From Nocardia arthritidis NBRC 100137 (lineage in GTDB: Bacteria; Actinomycetota; Actinomycetes; Mycobacteriales; Mycobacteriaceae), in the NCBI RefSeq assembly GCF_001612765.1, contig NZ_BDBB01000020.1, forward strand, positions 62,001 to 126,000: a stretch of DNA of 64,000 bases, read 5' to 3'. The notes beneath the pieces are model-generated. The model saw only the letters and a program-made list of their open reading frames with translations, had not been told where the DNA came from and did not search any database. Positions 16,847 to 25,671 of this stretch are shown in pieces (within the stretch, counting starts at the first letter, position 1; each line of letters begins with the position of its first letter). The translations under genes and the position numbers were made by a program.

Positions 16847-17853
16847 GTGGCCGCGCCGAGTTCGGCAGATGGCCGAAAAACATTCCGCTACAGCTGTTCT
16901 CACCGGAAGAATGGTCTCGCCAGCGGCCGACCCACGGGGATGCCGACCCCGGTCTGATCGCGGCCGCACTTCGATGGTCACAACAGCGGCCCTCGGGTAA
17001 CTGGTACACCTTCGCCGCCAGTCGCAGTATCGGTCGCGACCGTCCGCTGAGCACGACCATCGGCGGGATCGAACTCGTGGCCTGGCGTGACGAACGGAAC
17101 GTCCTGCACGTCGGTCCTGGAGCGTGTCCGCATCTGGGAGCACCCCTTGCCGAGGCGCAGGTCGATGACTCCGCACTGATCTGCCGATGGCATGGTCTGC
17201 GAGTAGAAGCGACCGGATCCGCCCGATGGTGTCCATACCCCAGTTACGACGACGGCGTGCTGGCCTGGGTGCGGTTGGACGCTATCGGCGAGCAGCCACC
17301 CACCGACACGCCGATCATCGGCCCCCGCCCCGCTGACACCACCGTGCACGCGGTGACGCGCTTGACTGGCGTATGCGAGCCCCGCGACATCATCGCGAAT
17401 CGACTCGATCCTTGGCACGGCTCCTGGTTGCATCCATACTCGTTCACCCACCTGGAGGTGACGCAGGCCCCGCCGCGGCACGACATCATCGAGGAGAATC
17501 ATCGGTTCCTGCTCACCGTGACCTTCCGCGTGACCCGCCGGCTCGGGGTGCCGGTCGAGGCCGAGTTCACCTGCCCGGATCCGCGCACCATCGTCATGCG
17601 AATCGTCTCCGGCGAAGGCACCGGAAGCGTCATCGAAACCCACGCGACCCCGATAGGTCCCGGCCCCGACGGCCGAGCGCGCACCGCGGTGATCGAGGCC
17701 GTGATCGCGAACTCGGAGCGGCAGGGGTTCCGGCACGCGCGCCGAGTCCTGCCGGTGCTGCGCCCGCTGATGACTCACGCCGCGACGCGGCTGTGGCGTG
17801 ACGACATGGCGTACGCCGAGCGCCGGTATCAACTGCGTACTCATCGTCGGTAG
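16843..17853 (+). CDS. Rieske [2Fe-2S] non-haem iron oxygenase, carotenoid cluster (DUF5914-like C-terminus)
   Basis: A 336-residue protein. The Rieske cluster ligands are complete: CPH at 95-97 and CRWH at 114-117. The mononuclear iron motif N-x2-D-x2-H-x4-H is visible as NRLDPWHGSWLHP, residues 186-198, so the enzyme should be catalytically competent. The C-terminal part resembles the DUF5914 region found with actinobacterial carotenoid genes. It would hydroxylate or otherwise oxidise a carotenoid and needs an external electron donor. The start overlaps the CrtU-like stop by four bases. The exact reaction is unknown. Confidence 0.9.
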   Translation: MSGRAEFGRWPKNIPLQLFSPEEWSRQRPTHGDADPGLIAAALRWSQQRPSGNWYTFAASRSIGRDRPLSTTIGGIELVAWRDERNVLHVGPGACPHLGAPLAEAQVDDSALICRWHGLRVEATGSARWCPYPSYDDGVLAWVRLDAIGEQPPTDTPIIGPRPADTTVHAVTRLTGVCEPRDIIANRLDPWHGSWLHPYSFTHLEVTQAPPRHDIIEENHRFLLTVTFRVTRRLGVPVEAEFTCPDPRTIVMRIVSGEGTGSVIETHATPIGPGPDGRARTAVIEAVIANSERQGFRHARRVLPVLRPLMTHAATRLWRDDMAYAERRYQLRTHRR

Positions 17854-18329
17854 GCGGACCGGTACCCGGTCTCAACGTCGTCACCTACCTCCACTGGGCA
17901 CACCGCGTACTGCGAGCAGTGCTGCCGTTGCTGCGCGAACAGGGCAAGGGCCGGGTGATCGTCGTGAGTTCGGGAGCGGGCGCCATCGCCGAGCCGTACG
18001 GTAGCTGGTATTCGGCCACCAAGGCGGCTGTGGAACGGATCGCGGTTCGGGTGTCCACCCCGATCTCCGCGTACGACCACGACCGCGCTGCCGTACCGAA
18101 CCGGGTGCGCGGTTATCTGGCCGCGGGGCAGCCCACTGCCGCGGTAGCCCGGAATGTTGCGGCGATCCTGGCAGCGGACCGGCCACGGGAGTGCTATCTG
18201 TATGGCCGGGACGTCCGCTTGTCATCCTGGTCGCGCAGGCTGGTCCCGGGGCCGATCTATGAGCGAATGGTGCGGCGATACTATGGTTTTCGTTCGAATG
18301 GTCTCCGTCGATCTGGCATGCGGTCCTGA
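17854..18329 (+). pseudogene. Truncated short-chain dehydrogenase/reductase
   Basis: Directly after the Rieske gene the frame reads an SDR core without its beginning: LNVVTYLHWAHRVL, then GKGRVIVVSSGAGA and the catalytic YSATKAAVE (Tyr-x3-Lys). The N-terminal Rossmann TGxxxGxG segment is absent, and the part after the active site jumps to a C-terminal tail (RECYLYGRDVRLSSW), skipping the usual loop. A GTG at 17919 could start a 136-residue product, but it could not bind NAD(P). It is best read as a remnant of an SDR that once ended the carotenoid operon. Confidence 0.65.
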
Positions 18330-18482
18330 CCGCTGGTCGCCTCGGCACTGGTACCCGACTGGTCGCCGACCGGATGCGTCCCGCATCCCGGATCGTGCAG
18401 CTCACCCGCGCCTTGTGCGGTGCAGGGGAGAGCTGCGCCGAATCGGGCCGGTCGACGGGGTCTTGGCGGGGGCCCGGCGGTG

Positions 18483-19676
18483 TCACAGTGGTCGTGTCGC
18501 GAGCACCGGCAGTGCTTCGAGCGCGGCGCCGAGATCGCGAACTGCCGCGGGATTCGTCAGCGATCGGCCGGTCAGTTCCTCGATTCGCCGCAACCGGTAC
18601 CGCACGGAGTTCGCGTGCAGGTAGAGGCGTTCACCGGTCCGCGCGGCGGAACCACCCGCGTCGAACCAGGTTTCGAGCGTGTCCAGCAGTCGGGTCCGTT
18701 CCTCGTATGGCAGCGCGAGCAGCGGACCGAGCCTGAGGCGGACCATTCGTTCGGCTTCGGCGGGCGCTGCCGCCATGAGCATCGCGAGGGGGTTGTCGTC
18801 GAATCGCGCGACGCCGAAGGCGCGTGTTCCCAGCCCACTCACTGCGAGGCGGGCGAAACGCAGCGCTTGTGGCGTGTCGGTGAGTGCCTCGTAGGGCGGG
18901 CTCATACCGACGCGCGCACGAGACTTGCGAAGTGTGCGGATCGCCGAATCTTCCAGGTGCTCGGGCACAGACAGAACACCGATTTGCTGGTCGGGCAGCA
19001 GCCGCCAGGCAGAAGTGATCTGCGCGCCGCGCAGCGCGATCTCGATCCCCGGCAGTGCTTCGCGACCTGCGGCGGGTACGTCAGCTGCTACCACCACATA
19101 GCGTCCCGTAGGCGGCAGTCCGAGGATTCGGGTGGCTTCGCCTAGGGTGGCAGGGTCGGCGATGACTCCGGTGAACAACGCTTCTACGAGTACCGAGCGC
19201 TCATGCTCACGCTGGAGCATCAGTTCCGAACTCATCTCCCGGTAGGCGGCGGCGACGGCGACGGAGTACTCGCCCGAGAGCGCCCATACTTCCGCGGCCA
19301 GGTCGACCAGCATCGCGTCGGTGACCGAGGGATGTCGGCGGGCTTCGGCGACCAGTTCCGACCACAGGAATTCGAACCCGATGCGGAAGGCATGCAGGGT
19401 TTCCGCCAGTGGCACGCCTTGTCGGGCGCGCAGTCGCCCGGTTTCCTTGGGCGGTTCGGGATCCAGCGGTGCGGTGCAGGTGAAGTGGCGCACCATGAGG
19501 GTGAGATTGCGGGTGCAGGAGGTGTGGATCGTCTCGAACGGCACTTGGGTCTGGTTGCGATAGGTGTCGAGTTCGGCGACGAAGCGCTGAGCCAGGCGCA
19601 ACCCCAGGTCATCGATGCGCTCGAGCAGGATCGCGGCGACGTCGACGATCGCCCGTGGAGGCGTTGTTTTCGACAT
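18483..19676 (-). CDS. PucR/CdaR family transcriptional regulator
   Basis: A 397-residue regulator. The N-terminal half is a helical sensor region (IHTSCTRNLTLMVRH, LAETLHAFRIGFEFLW) like the RsbT-antagonist-type domain of actinobacterial PucR proteins. The middle contains a GGDEF-like fold remnant (YVVVAADVPA...IGVLSVPEHLE) without a catalytic GGDEF motif. The C-terminus is the PucR winged helix (LLDTLETWFDAGGSAARTGE, LYLHANSVRYRLRRIEELTG). Such proteins respond to metabolites of purine, amino-acid or lipid breakdown. It is divergent from the hydrolase at 19842, which is the likely target. Confidence 0.9.
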   Translation of the reverse strand: MSKTTPPRAIVDVAAILLERIDDLGLRLAQRFVAELDTYRNQTQVPFETIHTSCTRNLTLMVRHFTCTAPLDPEPPKETGRLRARQGVPLAETLHAFRIGFEFLWSELVAEARRHPSVTDAMLVDLAAEVWALSGEYSVAVAAAYREMSSELMLQREHERSVLVEALFTGVIADPATLGEATRILGLPPTGRYVVVAADVPAAGREALPGIEIALRGAQITSAWRLLPDQQIGVLSVPEHLEDSAIRTLRKSRARVGMSPPYEALTDTPQALRFARLAVSGLGTRAFGVARFDDNPLAMLMAAAPAEAERMVRLRLGPLLALPYEERTRLLDTLETWFDAGGSAARTGERLYLHANSVRYRLRRIEELTGRSLTNPAAVRDLGAALEALPVLATRPL

Positions 19677-19701
19677 CTCCGCAGCTTACCGAGGGTCTGA
19701 C

Positions 19702-19715
19702 TGTTCCAGGGAACA
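19702..19715. promoter_or_regulatory. Inverted repeat between PucR gene and hydrolase gene
   Basis: TGTTCC-AG-GGAACA forms a perfect 6-bp inverted repeat 26 bases upstream of the PucR start, and AACAAC/GTTGTT (19712-19737) overlaps it. In the divergent gap of a regulator this is a plausible operator; binding by the PucR protein is inferred. Confidence 0.4.
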
Positions 19716-19841
19716 ACAGTTCGCGGGCGATGTTGTTCGTGTGTCCATGGGTGGGCGCGACCGCGGGTGCGACGATTTCGCCAGCCTCGGTCCCGCGCCA
19801 CACATGCTCTTTTTCACACGAGCGGATCCACAGGAGTATCG

Positions 19842-20690
19842 ATGTCCACCTTCGCCGGCAGTGACGGCACAACCATCCATGTACACGAGTGGCTTCCCTC
19901 CGCGAGCGCAGCCCGCGGCGTCGTCCAAATAGCGCATGGCATGGGCGAATATGCCGGGCGCTACAGTCATCTCGCCGAACGATTGGTCGGCCGGGGGTTC
20001 GTCGTCTACGCCAACGACCACCGCGGCCACGGCCACAGTATGACGGGCGCCCCCGGCGATCTCGGCGACGACGGGTGGAATCTGCTGGTCGAGGATATGG
20101 CCACGCTGACAGCGATCCTGCGCGACAAGCACCCAGGGCTTCCGGTGATCCTGTTCGGGCACAGTCTCGGCTCGTTCGCCGTCCAGCAGTACCTACTCGA
20201 CCACGCCCATCTCGTCGACGAGGTCGTGCTGTGTGGCACGACAGCCGTCGACGAGTTGTTCGCGAACATCGCCGCCGCTCGGGGTGACCTGCTGGCCTTG
20301 TTCAACCGGGACTTCGAGCCGACGCGCACGTCCGCCGACTGGCTGAGCCGCGACGAAGCTCAGGTCGACGCCTACCTGGCCCACCCGTGGTGCGGATTCG
20401 AACTCGACCCCGCCAACATGTCGCTGCTGGCCACCGTCGCTACCGAGCGGCTGGCGGAACCTAGGGGAATTCGTAGCGATCTGCCTCTTTACGTGATGGT
20501 CGGGGACGCCGACCCACTCAACGACAAGCTGCGGCTGAGTGACCTTCAAGTCCAGCGTTACCGTGATGCCGGTCTGACCGACATCACCTACCGGATCTAT
20601 CCGAACGCCCGCCACGAGATTCTCAACGAGCTCAACCGCGACGAGGTCGAGAACGATCTCATCGACTGGATCACCCGCGGCGAATCCTGA
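19842..20690 (+). CDS. Alpha/beta hydrolase, monoacylglycerol-lipase-like
   Basis: A 282-residue serine hydrolase of the lysophospholipase/monoglyceride-lipase (Hydrolase_4) type. Motifs in order: the oxyanion QIAHGMGEYAGRYSHLAE, DHRGHGHSM, the nucleophile elbow GHSLGS, the acid in MVGDADPLND and the histidine in NARHEIL. No signal peptide, so probably intracellular, acting on glycerides or similar esters. CAGGAG lies six bases before the ATG at 19842, which decides the start over an upstream in-frame ATG. It faces away from the PucR regulator. Confidence 0.92.
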   Translation: MSTFAGSDGTTIHVHEWLPSASAARGVVQIAHGMGEYAGRYSHLAERLVGRGFVVYANDHRGHGHSMTGAPGDLGDDGWNLLVEDMATLTAILRDKHPGLPVILFGHSLGSFAVQQYLLDHAHLVDEVVLCGTTAVDELFANIAAARGDLLALFNRDFEPTRTSADWLSRDEAQVDAYLAHPWCGFELDPANMSLLATVATERLAEPRGIRSDLPLYVMVGDADPLNDKLRLSDLQVQRYRDAGLTDITYRIYPNARHEILNELNRDEVENDLIDWITRGES

Positions 20691-20989
20691 TCCTGCTGCG
20701 AGGGGACTCAGCATAGGCGCGGCTCCGCGCGCTGCGAGGCCGCGAATCCTTTGTGTCGCCAGAGCGACTCACCGACTTCCGCAGGCTGGCCGGGTTGTCG
20801 CACCGGGCGGCGGAGAGGCAGTTGCCGGCTGCTGCGAGCGGGTCGCTGAATGTCGGGCCGCTGAAGCGGAACTGACCCGGCAGACCGGCCGCGGCAGTAG
20901 GTGGCCGCCGCGCCTCCATGGTCGGACCCCGAGCCGAAGGGTGGTGTGAATCCGCTGCAGAACGCGTACTCGAGCGGCGAAGGCGCTGC
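20691..20989. other. Gap between convergent hydrolase and monooxygenase genes
   Basis: About 300 bases separating the ends of two convergent genes. No frame looks coding and no strong hairpin was seen, although a terminator must be present. Confidence 0.4.
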
Positions 20990-22036
20990 CTAGTTCTCGG
21001 TGCGGCGATAGGGCGGAACTACCCGTTCCCGATCGGCGGCGATCTGCCGCCGCCGCGCCGCCATCGCATCCGCGGGGGAGGAGCCGGTGGACAGCGCGCG
21101 AAAGATGGCTGCCGCGTCCTCGATCGCGTCACGCGCCCCGACTCCTTCGGCGGGTGTGATGGCGTGATCGGCGTCGCCGCACAGGATCACCGGGAGCCGT
21201 GGAGCGACGGCGGCGGCGAAGGGGACGTTGCGCGCATTCGAGACATGCACGGTCTCCGTCTCGGCCAACAGAAGATCTACCACGTCGCAGACGCCGGGCG
21301 CGACCGTTCGAATGAGTTCCGCCCACTCCGCTACCGGATGGAAGCCGATGTTCTCGGCGGGAAGCGGCGGGCGGGTGACTCTGGCGAACCAGACGGAAAG
21401 CCCTTCGTCCCAGAAGTGGCCGAACGCGCCCGCCGGGCGGCCGTCCGCACCGATCCGGCCGTCGAAATGCAGCACCGTGCTCTTCGTGCGCAACGCTTGG
21501 GCACGCTCGGTACGGCCGTAGAACACAATCTGCCCGGCGTACTCGGGTGTTCGCTCCGGTTCGATCCGGCGGCGGGCGAGGGAGTCGATGCCGTCGGCCG
21601 CGATGACGACGTCGTCGGTCGGCAGCCGGGTAGCGCCGCTGTAGAGCACACCCTGGTCGACATCGGTGACCGCAGTGCCGTAACGGAATTCCGACGCGGT
21701 AGCAGCGGCGAATTCGGTCAGCACCGACATGAGTTCGGCGCGCAGGTACAGCCGATGACCGCGGCTCGGCCCGAAACGCGCTTCGCGCGGACGGTATTCG
21801 AACCGCAGGGCATCCACTGGATGAGCGACCTCGTCCAGCCGGTCGGCGGGCACGCCGAGGCCGGTCAGCGCGGCGTGCGCACGGTCGTCCAGCACCAGGA
21901 ACGCACCAGCGCCGACCGATGGCTGACTTTCGTATACCCGGGCCGGAATGCCCTCGCCTCCAAGAGCTCCGGCGAGAGCCGTCCCTGCGATTCCTCCGCC
22001 GATGATGGTGACCACGCACTCAGCGTAGAGCGACAT
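20990..22036 (-). CDS. FAD-dependent monooxygenase (aromatic hydroxylase type)
   Basis: A flavoprotein of about 348 residues. The FAD-binding GxGxxG is VTIIGGGIAGTALAGALGG at the N-terminus, DDVVIAADGIDS is the DG motif, and VILCGDADHAITPAEG is the GD motif that contacts the FAD ribityl, placing it in the PHBH/UbiH-like FAD_binding_3 family. It would hydroxylate an aromatic or polyketide-like substrate with NAD(P)H and oxygen. The start is not certain: ATG at 22036 or GTG at 22015, neither with a good ribosome site. It stands alone. Confidence 0.85.
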   Translation of the reverse strand: MSLYAECVVTIIGGGIAGTALAGALGGEGIPARVYESQPSVGAGAFLVLDDRAHAALTGLGVPADRLDEVAHPVDALRFEYRPREARFGPSRGHRLYLRAELMSVLTEFAAATASEFRYGTAVTDVDQGVLYSGATRLPTDDVVIAADGIDSLARRRIEPERTPEYAGQIVFYGRTERAQALRTKSTVLHFDGRIGADGRPAGAFGHFWDEGLSVWFARVTRPPLPAENIGFHPVAEWAELIRTVAPGVCDVVDLLLAETETVHVSNARNVPFAAAVAPRLPVILCGDADHAITPAEGVGARDAIEDAAAIFRALSTGSSPADAMAARRRQIAADRERVVPPYRRTEN

Positions 22037-22392
22037 CTGACGAGCCACTGCCGATCCCTGCATCGACAGCGCAGCGCGTCGGCAGGAGACTTGCGAATGT
22101 GGCTCTGCCGCGACCGGGCTCAGGAGCACGGCGACCGCCGCACCAGGAAGCCGAGCTGTTCGAGGCCTGAGCCACCGATCCAACGGCTGCCGGTAGCGCT
22201 AGACGCGGGACGATCCAGATGCGGGAACCCCTGCGTCGCCCGCTTCCGGGGATACACCGAGAAGGTCGGTGCCACGGAAGGGGGTGGACACGGCGGCACG
22301 TTCGCGGAGCCGGGCCGGGCTACATCCGGAGGGCGGCGTCATGCGGCGCTGCGCCGCGCAGCCTGGTGCTCATGCCGCCGCTGTTGGGGCTG
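22037..22392. other. Gap with no supported gene
   Basis: About 350 bases between the monooxygenase start and the end of the hydrolase remnant. Only short antisense frames are open; a GC-rich self-complementary patch near 22340-22360 is present. It should include the monooxygenase promoter, but no clear boxes were found. Confidence 0.35.
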
Positions 22393-23149
22393 CTACCGAG
22401 CGAACCGGGCGATGTCTTCCGCGACACGCTCTGGTGCTTGGAAGGGGAACGCGTGGCTGAGCCCGGGGTAGATCAGCAATTCCGAACCGTTGATGTAACT
22501 GTGTAGCACGCTGGAGTTGGCAACGGGTTCTTGCTCGTCGTTTTCAGCGCCCAAGATGAGGGTGGGCAGCCGCAGGGCGGGCAGGCTGCTGACGACGTTG
22601 GTGGCGGGGTCGATGAGCCAGCCGGTCATCGCGGCGCGTTGACGGTTGAGGCCGATCAGGTTCACCCCGACCCGGTCGGGGCGCAGAGCTGTTCGTCGAC
22701 TCCACGCAGCCAGAGCATCGGGATGGCCGCTGAAATACAGTGGGATGACTTGGTCGGCAGGCACAAGCGGGTCGAATGCCGGCATGCCCCGGACCAGACC
22801 GGGCAGGTCTGGCAGCACCTGCTGTGATCCACCGGGGCCGGTACCCATCAGGATCAGCGCGCCGACGTCATCGGGATGGTCCACGGCCATGCGTTGCGCG
22901 ACGAATCCTCCGAGGGAATAGCCCACCACGGTGGGTCGGTTCAGGTGGAGAGCCCGGACCAGGCCAGAGGCCTGATCCGAGAGTTGCGGGACGGTCGAAA
23001 CGGCCGAGGACCCGGCTGGGGTCCGTCCCACGCCGTCGGAGTCGAAGATGACGATGTCGGCTCCTTATGGTTGCGGACGGGCGGGGGTCGAGGCTGTGCT
23101 GCGGTGGGAGCAGCCGGGTGCCTTGGACTGCGTTCTGCGTGCTGCTCAC
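22393..23149 (-). pseudogene. Broken alpha/beta hydrolase
   Basis: The 3' part (22393 to about 23061) reads a hydrolase from DIVIFDSDGVGRTPAGSS through the nucleophile elbow GYSLGGFVAQ, the acid region LILGAENDEQEP and the histidine GLSHAFPF. A stop codon lies four codons before this block. A plausible N-terminus (GTG at 23149, MSSTQNAVQGTRLLPPQ) is in another frame, and the oxyanion strand and about 40-50 residues between the two are missing. The gene therefore carries an internal deletion with frameshift. A GTG inside the 3' block could start a 212-residue product, but it would lack the first strands. Confidence 0.7.
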
Positions 23150-23493
23150 CTCACGACCTCTGCCTTTCCGGCTGAGTGGTCGTGCCGACTATAAGAGACG
23201 TCAACGACCCGAAAGGATTCACTGTGGCTTTCCGCTGTCTGCTGCCATGAGGAAGCAATCCGGCGCAGACAGTGATCATTCCGCCGGGACATACTGACCG
23301 GTGCTCGAAACCGATTGAATTGCCTGGCAGGGTGTTTCGTCGTTGATTCGTAGCATTCGGACGGCTGCCGGGCCACTGTGTAGGCGAAGGGCAACTCCGG
23401 CAACCTTATCGCGGCCCTGCCACCCGACGAGCGTCGGACCCGGACCATCTCTAGGTGGGTGTGGGTCGGCGCCTAACTCTCGGTCATGAATAG
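23150..23493. other. Gap with no supported gene
   Basis: About 340 bases between the hydrolase remnant and the MFS gene. The base composition is less GC-rich than the neighbours and no frame is convincing; no repeat or RNA gene was seen. Confidence 0.35.
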
Positions 23494-24711
23494 TCACTTC
23501 GGTCCGGGTGGCGGGATGCTCGCGGTGGACAGAACGGCGGCTGCGGCGGCGAGGGCGGCCAGGAGCAGGAAGGTAGTGGCGTAGCCGAAGAGGGATGCCA
23601 GGGCGGTGGCGGCGAACGGCGCCGAGGCCATGGTGATCATCAGCGGCGCCGCAAGCAGGCCGGTGAGGCGCCCGTAGTGCCCGGTTCCCCAGCGGTCGCT
23701 GACGGCGGTGGCTTGCAACAAGGTGAACACCCCGCGCGACATGCCGGCGGCGACCGCAGCCGGGATCAACGTCCACGCGGTGGTGAAGACCCCCAGCAGG
23801 CCGGTGGTCGCGGCGATGGCGAGCAGTATCACCACGGTGCGGGTTCGGATGCTGGTGCGCACGGCGAACGCGGAGTAACCGATACGGCTGGCGACCTGCC
23901 CGGCGCCGCCGAGCCCGAGCGCGACCGCCGCCAGGCCGTTGTCCAGACCGCGTTCGGTCAGCAGCGGAACCAGGGTGACCACCACCGCGAACGACGCGAA
24001 CCCCGCTGCGCTCAACGCGACCGCCAGCGTCAGGAAGGAGCGGCTACGCGCGATCGGCCCCGGATCGGTGAGGTGCGCGTGCTCAGGTTCCGCGACCGGG
24101 CGGGGCGGCCACGGCAGCCGCAGCCCGAACCAGTGCCCCGGCACGGTCACCACGGCCAGAATTACCAGGAGCACCAAATACGTTGCCCGCCAATTCAACT
24201 GCATGGAGATCGCGGCGGTCAACGGGGCGAATACCGTCGAAGCCATGCCCGCAGCCAACGTGAGCACCGTGAGAGCACGAACCCGGTTGGGGCCGTGCCA
24301 GCGGGTCAGCGCGGCGAAGGCGGGGGGATACAGCACCGCTGCCATGGCGATCCCGATCAACAACCATCCGGCGAAGAACCACACCGGGTGCGATGCGGTC
24401 GCGACCAGGATCAGCGCAGGGATCGTCAGTATCGACCCCGCTGTCATCACTCCACGGGGACCGTGGCGGTCGATCCAGCGCCCAATCGGGATCCCAGCGA
24501 GGGCGGCCACGAGTTGTCCTGCGGAGAACGCGGCGGTCAGCGTGGTGGCCGACCAGCCGGTATCGGTGGTGATGTGCCCGAGCAGCACGGGGAAGGCGTA
24601 GAACAGAATTCCCCAGCTGGTGATCTCGGTGACGCACAGCACCACCAACACCCGGCGCAGCCCGGCCGAGGTGACCACTGGCTGTGGTGGGGCGGAAACA
24701 GCGTCCATCAT
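23494..24711 (-). CDS. MFS transporter
   Basis: A 405-residue major facilitator with about twelve hydrophobic helices. The loop 2-3 motif GIPIGRWIDRHGPRGVMTAG matches the MFS signature G-x3-D-R-x-G-R-[KR], and IPAAVAAGMSRGVFTLLQ lies in the second half. It would exchange a small solute with protons across the cytoplasmic membrane; the substrate is unknown. It follows the SDR gene on the same strand after about 110 bases and may share its WYL-type control, suggesting uptake or export of the SDR's substrate or product. Confidence 0.9.
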   Translation of the reverse strand: MMDAVSAPPQPVVTSAGLRRVLVVLCVTEITSWGILFYAFPVLLGHITTDTGWSATTLTAAFSAGQLVAALAGIPIGRWIDRHGPRGVMTAGSILTIPALILVATASHPVWFFAGWLLIGIAMAAVLYPPAFAALTRWHGPNRVRALTVLTLAAGMASTVFAPLTAAISMQLNWRATYLVLLVILAVVTVPGHWFGLRLPWPPRPVAEPEHAHLTDPGPIARSRSFLTLAVALSAAGFASFAVVVTLVPLLTERGLDNGLAAVALGLGGAGQVASRIGYSAFAVRTSIRTRTVVILLAIAATTGLLGVFTTAWTLIPAAVAAGMSRGVFTLLQATAVSDRWGTGHYGRLTGLLAAPLMITMASAPFAATALASLFGYATTFLLLAALAAAAAVLSTASIPPPGPK

Positions 24712-24822
24712 GACGGCCGCCGCGGAAGGCCGACATTCGAATCCGCGAGTTTGTTCACGCGAGCCCCCGCAGAGCGCCGTCCACCTCAGCGGATCTAGGG
24801 ATCGCGACTTTCGGATGGCCTG

Positions 24823-25608
24823 TCAAGTCAGTCCGCCGTCCGCACGGATGTTCTGGCCGGTGGCCCATCGGTTGTCCGGATGGACCAGCAGGGCCACGAG
24901 GTCTGCGATGTCGCTGGGTCGGCCGATGCGTCCGAGTGCTGTCATGGCTACGGCTCCCTCCACAGCGCCCGGTTGAGCGCTGGAACGGAGTAGGTCGGTG
25001 TCGGTCGGACCGAGAGAGATGGTATTGGCCGTGATGCCTCGGTGTCCGAATTCGCGTGAGGCGACGCGGGTGAGCTGTTCGACTGCCGCCTTGCTCGCCG
25101 CGTAGATCGCTTCCCCGGGGCTGGGCCAATGGGTGCCGACCGTGGAGAGGGTGAGGACCCGTCCACCGTCGCGCAGTCGCGGCGCTGCCTGCTGAAGGGT
25201 GAGGAACGTTCCGCGGGCGTTCACGGCCATCACACGATCCCACTCCTCGATGCCCGCCTCGGCCAGGGGCGCACTGGCGAACACACCGGCGTTCGCCACC
25301 AGGATGTCGAGACCGACACCGGCCTGCTGGAATACGGTGTCTGCGGCGGCGAACGCTGCGGTGACCTGGTCGGGGTCGCCGAGATCCAGCCGCACCGCTG
25401 CCGCGTGTCCGTCGCGTTCAGCGATCTCGGCAACCAATGTCTCGGCAGCTTCGGACCGCGTGTTGTAGGTGAACACCACAGTGGCACCCGAGGCTGCCAA
25501 CCTGGCAGTGATGGCGCGACCGATACCGCGCGATCCTCCGGTGATCAGGGCGCCGCGACCGGCCAGTGACCGGGAGGAAGGGGCAGCGGGACTCATCGAA
25601 GTGGTCAT
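24823..25608 (-). CDS. SDR family NAD(P)-dependent oxidoreductase
   Basis: A classical short-chain dehydrogenase of 261 residues. The cofactor motif ALITGGSRGIGRAI, NAG in ILVANAGVF, the catalytic Ser in LTLSTVGTH and YAASKAAVEQ (Tyr-x3-Lys) are all present, and it ends with the family tail GQNIRADGGLT. It would reduce or oxidise a carbonyl/alcohol. The start may be ATG 25608 or the in-frame ATG 25596; no good ribosome site is seen, so leaderless translation is possible. It is divergent from the WYL regulator and separated from it by a 9-bp inverted repeat. Confidence 0.93.
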   Translation of the reverse strand: MTTSMSPAAPSSRSLAGRGALITGGSRGIGRAITARLAASGATVVFTYNTRSEAAETLVAEIAERDGHAAAVRLDLGDPDQVTAAFAAADTVFQQAGVGLDILVANAGVFASAPLAEAGIEEWDRVMAVNARGTFLTLQQAAPRLRDGGRVLTLSTVGTHWPSPGEAIYAASKAAVEQLTRVASREFGHRGITANTISLGPTDTDLLRSSAQPGAVEGAVAMTALGRIGRPSDIADLVALLVHPDNRWATGQNIRADGGLT

Positions 25609-25622
25609 GTCGGTAACAGTGG

Positions 25623-25657
25623 CATCTATCGCGGCACGAACCGCTCCTCGATAGATG
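25623..25657. promoter_or_regulatory. Inverted-repeat operator between SDR and WYL regulator genes
   Basis: CATCTATCG (25623-25631) and CGATAGATG (25649-25657) form a perfect 9-bp inverted repeat with a 17-base spacer, centred in the 63-base divergent gap. YafY/WYL regulators usually bind inverted repeats in exactly this position and control both genes. Regulator assignment is by position. Confidence 0.7.
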
Positions 25658-25671
25658 AGAGGCTGATCGGC

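Noticed and set aside
15062..17236. 724-codon minus-strand frame across the carotenoid genes
   Set aside because: Antisense shadow of crtU and the Rieske gene; rich in Arg/His/Gln with no motif, while the plus strand carries clear families.
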